NCBI GenBank assembly: GCA_937894565.1
Contig: CALBHK010000452.1
Coordinates: forward strand, 1 to 10,905
Direction of reading: 5' to 3'
DNA from: an uncultured Chlamydiae bacterium
GTDB taxonomy: Bacteria; Chlamydiota; Chlamydiia; Chlamydiales; CALBHK01
DNA length: 10,905 nucleotides
Numbering within the stretch: the first letter of the stretch is position 1; the number at the start of each line of letters is the position of its first letter. Below are positions 6,828 to 10,905 of this stretch, one piece after another. The position numbers and the translations under genes were made by a program. Below the pieces are notes generated by a model. It did not search any database, was not told where the DNA came from, and saw only the letters and a list, made by a program, of their open reading frames with translations.

Positions 6828-8327
6828 TCACTTTTCAAAGAGATCATCCAACGTTGCTTCATTGGAGATCAGCTCTTCAGAATACATAGTTGGTTTTAAT
6901 CCCATCGTAGTGATCATAGAGAAAAATAGCTGCTTCTTTGTTTTTGTTTGTTTCCTAAACACTTCCATTTTATTTAAAATTTCTTGTGCGTAAGATTTGT
7001 CAATAGCAAACGGTTTGTCTGAATATTTAATTTCACAGAGGGTAATTGCCCTGTCTAGTCGATCAAAAAGAAGGTCTATTTGTGCCCCCTGCTCTTGTTC
7101 TTTAGCTCTTGGCACAAACCTCCAAGTCCCAGAGGTTGCCCCTGGATCGATTTTTAAAGCTTTTCGAATTTGGTCGATATGTTTATAGCAAGTAGATTCG
7201 AAGGATAATGCTGCCCAAGTTTTCCAAGCTGGTTGATTAGCTTGAGCTAACCAAAATCCTTGGTTGATTGATTTTTTAGAAATGAGTTTTAATTTTGGTT
7301 CGATCCAATATAAATAAAATAGGCTATATTCATCATCAATTACATAATAGAGACCCTTATCTTTCCTACCATAAGGCACAAGGCTAGTAATAAACCCAGA
7401 TTCTTCTAATTGATGCAATCGACGTACAGTGTTGCCACCATCAGGAAGTTTTAATTTTGCTATTAATTCTGCTTGACCAATCCCATAGCGATACCCAGCA
7501 ATCGTGCGAATTATCTCAATATACGGCTTTGCATCCTCAAATAAAGATGCGAATAATCGCTCAAACTCTTTAACCAATGGGCCATTTCTTTGAAAACATA
7601 GCTCGTCAATACATTGATGAGCAGAACATCCCTTTCTCACGAAAGACCAATAAAGAGGAACCCCACCTAAAACAGTATAAAGATCAAGAATTTGTCTTCG
7701 ATTAAGATTGATTTTATATTCCTTTAAATAGCTCTCTGTTTCGTATAAAGAAAAAGGTTGTAAATGAATGGAGCGGGTTACTCTATTATGTAGCCCCCCC
7801 TTATTATTAATGATATTTTCAATAATCCATGATGTAGCAGACCCACAAATGATGAGTTTAATGCGATTATCAAATACCCAATAACGGTTCCAATATAATT
7901 CTAGAGCCATAATAAGTTTTGAACGTGGGGTCGCCATCCAAGGGAACTCATCAAAAAATAGAACTACTTTTTGGTCTTTTGGAATTGTATTGATTGCGGT
8001 TGTTAGATCCTCAAAAGCATCTATCCAACCAGAACGAGGAATAAGAGAAGGGCCTTTATAAAAAGTAGCCCCGATTTGTTTAGCAAATTCAGCGAGTTGG
8101 TCTTTTAAACCTCCCTTCTGAATACCGGTGACGTGAAAAAAAACTGCTGGCAGAGAGTCGATTAGATTTTTAATTAAAAAGGTTTTTCCTACCCTACGTC
8201 TTCCATAGATCGTAATAAATTCTGCTTTTTTTGATGCAAAGAGATCCTTTAAAAGTTCTAATTCCTTCCATCTCCCAATAATTTTATTTTTGACAGATTC
8301 ATTAACATCAACGTTTTTGTCCAACAT
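6828..8327 (-). CDS. AAA+ ATPase (ATPase_2 type) with C-terminal DUF234/PD-(D/E)XK-like domain
   Basis: This 499-aa protein belongs to the STAND-like/archaeal ATPase family that ends in a DUF234-type domain; its biological role is not established. Residues 18-215 form the ATPase: GR.KEL start, Walker A GRRRVGKT (42-49), Walker B VVLFFDEFPW (121-130), sensor-like CGSATSW (161-167) and an arginine in GLHNRVTR (178-185). Residues 275-315 look like a winged helix (QAELIAKLKLPDGGNTVRRL). The C-terminus carries GAQIDLLFDR (414-423) and CEIKYS (431-436), a D...ExK pattern of the PD-(D/E)XK nuclease fold with D418, E432 and K434. A strong AGGAAG Shine-Dalgarno lies 6 nt before the ATG. The promoter region is filled with GGCGGATA repeats. 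It shares architecture with the gene at 9390-10817. Defence or element maintenance is possible, but this is inference. Confidence 0.85.
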   Translation of the reverse strand: MLDKNVDVNESVKNKIIGRWKELELLKDLFASKKAEFITIYGRRRVGKTFLIKNLIDSLPAVFFHVTGIQKGGLKDQLAEFAKQIGATFYKGPSLIPRSGWIDAFEDLTTAINTIPKDQKVVLFFDEFPWMATPRSKLIMALELYWNRYWVFDNRIKLIICGSATSWIIENIINNKGGLHNRVTRSIHLQPFSLYETESYLKEYKINLNRRQILDLYTVLGGVPLYWSFVRKGCSAHQCIDELCFQRNGPLVKEFERLFASLFEDAKPYIEIIRTIAGYRYGIGQAELIAKLKLPDGGNTVRRLHQLEESGFITSLVPYGRKDKGLYYVIDDEYSLFYLYWIEPKLKLISKKSINQGFWLAQANQPAWKTWAALSFESTCYKHIDQIRKALKIDPGATSGTWRFVPRAKEQEQGAQIDLLFDRLDRAITLCEIKYSDKPFAIDKSYAQEILNKMEVFRKQTKTKKQLFFSMITTMGLKPTMYSEELISNEATLDDLFEK

Positions 8328-8349
8328 CTAACTCTTCCTTTAGTATTTT

Positions 8350-8412
8350 CGGCGGATACTCATCATTTTTGTTAAGTATCCGCCGTATATAATTTTGCAA
8401 AATCGGCGGATA
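8350..8412. repeat. Alternating inverted half-repeats upstream of the first ATPase gene
   Basis: Three copies of the repeat core alternate in direction: CGGCGGATACT (8350-8360), AGTATCCGCCG (8375-8385) and CGGCGGATA (8404-8412). The first two form an 11-bp stem with a 14-nt loop; the last two form a 9-bp stem around the inner palindrome ATTTTGCAAAAT. All lie within 90 bp upstream of the ATPase start on the minus strand, where its promoter should be, so the alternatives could switch structure in DNA or in the leader RNA. Confidence 0.88.
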
Positions 8413-8428
8413 AATAGCAATAAACAAG

Positions 8429-8468
8429 AGTATCCGCCGAATATAGATATTTATATCCGGCGGATACT
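8429..8468. repeat. 40-nt palindrome, right copy of the GGCGGATA family
   Basis: It matches the 5806-5845 palindrome at 38 of 40 positions. The two changes fall in the left arm (CCGCCGA for CCGCCGG, and ATAGATA for ATAAATA) and slightly break the symmetry. It is extended by a G-C pair on each side (8428-8469). The outer arms are unchanged, so the hairpin or binding site is largely preserved. Confidence 0.92.
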
Positions 8469-8501
8469 CAAAACCCCCACGGTTCCCACTGAATTAATAT
8501 G

Positions 8502-8554
8502 TTAACTTAACAATAAAACCCAGTTAACGTTATTGGGTGTTTTTGTTAAGTTAA
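8502..8554. promoter_or_regulatory. Long inverted repeat in front of the abiEi-like gene
   Basis: TTAACTTAACAA (8502-8513) and TTGTTAAGTTAA (8543-8554) are perfect inverse complements. Inside them AAAACCCA (8515-8522) pairs with TGGGTGTTTT (8534-8543) apart from a single bulge, giving a stem of about 20 bp; the loop contains another GTTAAC. The right arm ends 20 bp before the chosen abiEi ATG. AbiEi proteins are known to repress their own operons through inverted repeats, so an operator role is likely; a terminator or attenuator is the alternative, because a T-rich run lies in the right arm. Confidence 0.6.
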
Positions 8555-8574
8555 AGAAAAAGCCGGAACACTCC

Positions 8575-9174
8575 ATGAGAACCCAAGCTTGTTTAAAGCT
8601 TCTTGCTCCTTTGCTTAATCAGCCATCCTTTACATCGAAGGAAGCGCGGATGATTGGCGTTCCATCAGCAGTTTTATGCTATTATGTTAAAGCTGGAAAA
8701 TTGAATAGGCTGCATCGGGGAGTATACCAAGCTATTGACTACCAGAATTCTGAAGTTTTTCGATGGGCAGATCTTATAGAGGCCGTTCATTCTATTAATG
8801 GTGGGGTGGTATGCCTAATTTCAGCTCTGGCTGTGTATGATCTAACGGAAGAAATCCCACGTCAACATTGGATAGGGATTCGACATGGTACTTCGGCTAG
8901 AAGTAGCCGTCAAATTAAGATCGTCCGCTTTCGCGATCTTGATCTAGGTAAAATTGAAATTGAACTGGAAGGGGCTCGCGTTCCAATTTTTGATCGAGAA
9001 CGCACCATTGTTGATGCGTTTCGCTTACTGAGTCGCGAAACCGCTATTAAAGCTTTAAAATCAGCTGTAGCGCGGGGCGGAAAAAATCGCATCGATTTAA
9101 TAAAATTCGAAACCTATGCCAAAAAACTGCAAGTTGATATTGCACCTTATTTAATGAGTATAACCACATGTTGA
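8575..9174 (+). CDS. AbiEi-type antitoxin / transcriptional regulator
   Basis: This 199-aa protein resembles AbiEi, the DNA-binding antitoxin of type IV AbiE toxin-antitoxin systems. The N-terminal winged helix is seen in SFTSKEARMIGVPSAVLCYY then VKAGKLNRLHRGVYQ (about residues 18-52 from this ATG). The C-terminal AbiEi domain includes ISALAVYDLTEEIP, HWIGIRHG and FDRERTIVDAFR, the last being the usual D.E.T.VD.. signature. I prefer the ATG at 8575. The frame is open back to a TTG at 8533, which would add 14 residues but would place the start inside the 8502-8554 inverted repeat. No AbiEii nucleotidyltransferase follows, which is odd for this family: the next intact gene is an ATPase with a nuclease-like domain. 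It may be an orphan regulator, or paired with that ATPase. Confidence 0.82.
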   Translation: MRTQACLKLLAPLLNQPSFTSKEARMIGVPSAVLCYYVKAGKLNRLHRGVYQAIDYQNSEVFRWADLIEAVHSINGGVVCLISALAVYDLTEEIPRQHWIGIRHGTSARSSRQIKIVRFRDLDLGKIEIELEGARVPIFDRERTIVDAFRLLSRETAIKALKSAVARGGKNRIDLIKFETYAKKLQVDIAPYLMSITTC

Positions 9175-9263
9175 ACCTCTCTTGCCTAAAGGCGAAAGAG
9201 GTTCAAACTCTAATTGAATCGGGCAAAAAAGATACGAAATTTCTTGATTTTTCTAAGGTTTAA
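9168..9263 (+). other. Short 31-codon ORF overlapping the abiEi stop, unrecognised
   Basis: An ATG at 9168 overlaps the abiEi stop by 7 nt, the junction expected for a coupled abiEii gene. The ORF reads MLNLSCLKAKEVQTLIESGK plus 11 residues and then stops at TAA. It has no recognisable AbiEii motif, and its first third is the hairpin at 9171-9206. It may be a degraded remnant of a partner gene or a chance ORF. Confidence 0.25.
9171..9206. terminator. Strong hairpin spanning the abiEi stop codon
   Basis: TTGAACCTCT (9171-9180) pairs perfectly with AGAGGTTCAA (9197-9206). Inside, TT-GCC (9182-9186) pairs with GGC-AA (9191-9193, 9195-9196) around a TAAA loop, making a stem of about 15 bp with two single-base bulges. 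The abiEi TGA (9172-9174) lies within the left arm. No T-run follows, so it is either a non-canonical terminator or an mRNA 3'-end stabiliser. Confidence 0.5.
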
Positions 9264-9327
9264 TTTTTCACTGTTCATCAGTCAAATTCAAATCTCATAG
9301 TAGAAAACACGATCTAGTTCATCATAA

Positions 9328-9379
9328 TATTGACTTTTGTCAATACTGTGATGTAAAATTAGTATGAAATATTACATCA
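9328..9379 (+). promoter_or_regulatory. Promoter with two operator-like dyads for the second ATPase gene
   Basis: TTGACT (9330-9335) and TAAAAT (9354-9359) form a good promoter with 18-bp spacing, 30 bp before the ATG. The -35 box is inside the palindrome TATTGAC-TTTT-GTCAATA (9328-9345). The -10 box overlaps one arm of a second inverted repeat, TGATGTAA (9349-9356) and TTACATCA (9372-9379), with 15 bp between the arms. The arrangement strongly suggests repression by a dimeric regulator; the AbiEi-like protein upstream is a candidate, by inference. Confidence 0.65.
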
Positions 9380-9389
9380 TAGGAATGAC

Positions 9390-10817
9390 ATGAAATTCAT
9401 CGGGAGAAAAAGAGAACTTGAGTTGCTTGAGCAACTAACAAAGAAAAAATCAGCCAGTCTTGTTGTGATCAGAGGCAGAAGACGAGTTGGGAAAAGCCGA
9501 TTGATTAAAGAGTTTGTCTCAGATAAGTCCAGTTGGATTTTCTCTGGTCTTCCACCGGTTCCAGGGATCACAAAACAGAGACAATTAGATGATTTTTCTG
9601 CCCAAATATCTAAGAGCCTTGGGATGCCAAGAATTCAAGTCTCTGATTGGGTAGAACACTTCACTTTTTTAGGAAATCAATCAAAAGATAAAAAGATCGT
9701 CATCGTTTTAGACGAAATTTCATGGATGGGGTCTGAAGACAAAGATTTTCTTGGAAAACTTAAAACAGCTTGGGATCTTCATTTATCTGATAATCCTGAT
9801 TTGATCATGATCCTTTGTGGTTCTGTTTCAAGTTGGATTGAGGAGAATATTTTGCAAAGCACTGGATTTGTTGGTCGGATATCTCTAAAAATGGTTCTAG
9901 ATGAACTCTCAATCAAGGAAAGTGGTGAATTTTGGGGAAATAGAAGAAAAATTAGTGCTTATGAGAAATTTAAAACGCTGTCCGTTACCGGGGGAATACC
10001 AAAATATCTAGAAGAGATCATATCTTCACAGTCATCCGAGGATAATATTCAAAGACTATGTTTTCAGCCAGAGGGGTTGCTTTTTCAAGAATTTGATCAA
10101 ATTTTCTCAGATTTATTTTCTAAAAAAGCTGCAACATATGGGAATATCGTCAAAACACTTGACCACTCTTCGCTATTTCTCGAAGAAATCAGTCAAAAAC
10201 TTGGTATAGAGAAGGGTGGATATCTTTCGAAGTGTTTAGACGATCTTATGCTTGCAGGATTTATTCAGGAGGACTGCACATGGAATTTATCGACTAAATG
10301 TGAGTCCAGCTTAAAAAAATTTAGATTAAAGGATAATTACCTCAGGTTTTACTTGAGGTACATCGAACCAAATAAGGATAGGATTTCTAAAGGTATTTTT
10401 GAATCAGAGTTCTTTATGCAATTGTCTGGATGGGAATCCGTCATGGGTCTACAATTTGAAAATCTAGTTTTAAATAATTTGAAAAAATTATTAGAAATTC
10501 TTCGAGTCAGTCCATCAGAAGTTTCAAATGCAGGGCCATTTTTTCAGAGAAAAACACAACGGATGAAAGGATGTCAAATAGACCTGCTAATTCAAACAAG
10601 GCACAACACTCTTTATGTGTGTGAAATTAAATTCAGCTCTTCTGAGGTTAAAAGCTCTGTTATTGAAGAAATGGAAAAAAAAATCGAAAGCTTGTCTATT
10701 CCAAAAGGAGTTTCTATTAGGCCTGTTCTTATCCATGTTAATGGAGTAAGTCAATTAATCAGAGAAAGCGAGGTCTTTAACGATATCGTTGATTTCTCTC
10801 AGTTTTTTAATATTTAA
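9390..10817 (+). CDS. Second AAA+ ATPase with C-terminal PD-(D/E)XK-like domain
   Basis: This 475-aa protein has the same layout as the product of 6828-8327 but is clearly diverged. It opens directly with MKFIGRKRELELL. Walker A is GRRRVGKS (29-36), Walker B IVIVLDEISW (103-112), the sensor-like motif CGSVSSW (143-149), and an arginine lies in GFVGRIS (159-165). The FQPEGLLFQEFDQIF block (225-239) parallels FQRNGPLVKEFERLF of the first copy. The C-terminus has GCQIDLLIQ (394-402) and CEIKFSS (411-417), a D...ExK nuclease-like set with D398, E412 and K414. An AGGA Shine-Dalgarno lies 5 nt before the ATG. The gene is intact and has its own promoter. It lies 215 bp after the AbiEi-like gene on the same strand. 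Function is unknown; a defence, toxin or maintenance role is inferred. Confidence 0.85.
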   Translation: MKFIGRKRELELLEQLTKKKSASLVVIRGRRRVGKSRLIKEFVSDKSSWIFSGLPPVPGITKQRQLDDFSAQISKSLGMPRIQVSDWVEHFTFLGNQSKDKKIVIVLDEISWMGSEDKDFLGKLKTAWDLHLSDNPDLIMILCGSVSSWIEENILQSTGFVGRISLKMVLDELSIKESGEFWGNRRKISAYEKFKTLSVTGGIPKYLEEIISSQSSEDNIQRLCFQPEGLLFQEFDQIFSDLFSKKAATYGNIVKTLDHSSLFLEEISQKLGIEKGGYLSKCLDDLMLAGFIQEDCTWNLSTKCESSLKKFRLKDNYLRFYLRYIEPNKDRISKGIFESEFFMQLSGWESVMGLQFENLVLNNLKKLLEILRVSPSEVSNAGPFFQRKTQRMKGCQIDLLIQTRHNTLYVCEIKFSSSEVKSSVIEEMEKKIESLSIPKGVSIRPVLIHVNGVSQLIRESEVFNDIVDFSQFFNI

Positions 10818-10850
10818 TCTTAAAACGAAATATGTCCATTAAAGAATTAG

Positions 10851-10865
10851 CAGCGGTTCCCGCTG
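10851..10865. terminator. Small hairpin downstream of the second ATPase gene
   Basis: CAGCGG-TTC-CCGCTG is a perfect 6-bp stem with a 3-nt loop, 33 bp after the stop. It is followed by mixed AT-rich sequence and not a T-run, so terminator function is uncertain. The 14-nt stretch at 10854-10867 also recurs before the abiEi-like gene (8480-8493) with one mismatch. The remainder, 10818-10905, shows no recognisable gene. Confidence 0.3.
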
Positions 10866-10905
10866 AAGACCTGTATTTAAATATTTAATATCAAATCAGC
10901 CTTTT

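Noticed and set aside
5806..8468. Composite transposon
   Set aside because: No transposase or insertion-sequence ORF is present, and the ends are self-palindromic instead of forming ordinary terminal inverted repeats.
8350..8469. Possible CRISPR array
   Set aside because: The repeat units alternate in direction, spacers are irregular and short (about 14-19 nt), and no cas gene is nearby.
8533..8574. TTG start for the AbiEi-like gene, adding 14 residues
   Set aside because: It lies inside the strong 8502-8554 inverted repeat, has no Shine-Dalgarno, and adds a non-conserved lysine-rich leader; the ATG at 8575 directly precedes the conserved part.

Overview
The window reads as part of a conjugative or integrative genomic island in an AT-rich bacterium. 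A Ti-type relaxase/helicase TraA stands divergently from a TraD-like gene, with a DsbB-type oxidoreductase gene coupled to TraD. This combination, with low GC, toxin-antitoxin genes, a group II intron end and nuclease-linked ATPases, resembles islands of obligate intracellular or amoeba-associated bacteria (Parachlamydia-type Chlamydiae, Rickettsiales RAGE elements). That placement is inferred from architecture only, because no ribosomal or housekeeping marker is present.

Layout. Positions 1-56 hold the 3' end of a group II intron (part of domain V, and a complete domain VI with a bulged branch-point A). On the minus strand, traD-like (1057-602) overlaps dsbB (605-96) by an ATGA junction. The 229-bp divergent gap 1058-1286 is full of nested dyads and has a Q-type nick-like core, making it the best oriT/control-region candidate. 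On the plus strand, 1287-5711 encodes a 1474-aa protein joining a MobA/MobL relaxase, a RecD/TraI-like helicase and a C-terminal Toprim primase-like domain.

The rest is accessory cargo. A hicA-hicB toxin-antitoxin operon (6470-5869, minus) is followed by a short divergent second copy of the traA 3' end (6740-6811, plus). Next come an ATPase fused to a PD-(D/E)XK-like domain (8327-6828, minus), a lone AbiEi-type antitoxin/regulator (8575-9174, plus) and a second ATPase of the same architecture (9390-10817, plus). Two 40-nt palindromes, identical at 38 of 40 positions, bracket hicBA plus the first ATPase (5806-5845 and 8429-8468). Further half-copies of the same GGCGGATA-type motif crowd the first ATPase's promoter region.

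How it fits together: the left half holds DNA-processing functions for conjugation (relaxase, accessory TraD, probable oriT) with an envelope disulfide factor possibly serving secretion-channel assembly. The right half looks like a stabilisation/defence cargo zone assembled in steps, as shown by the duplicated traA tail and the matched palindromes. The most unusual signals are the palindrome family tied to the ATPase-nuclease cassette, the traA-tail duplication with coding-preserving substitutions, and the pairing of a lone AbiEi regulator with an ATPase-nuclease instead of an AbiEii toxin.
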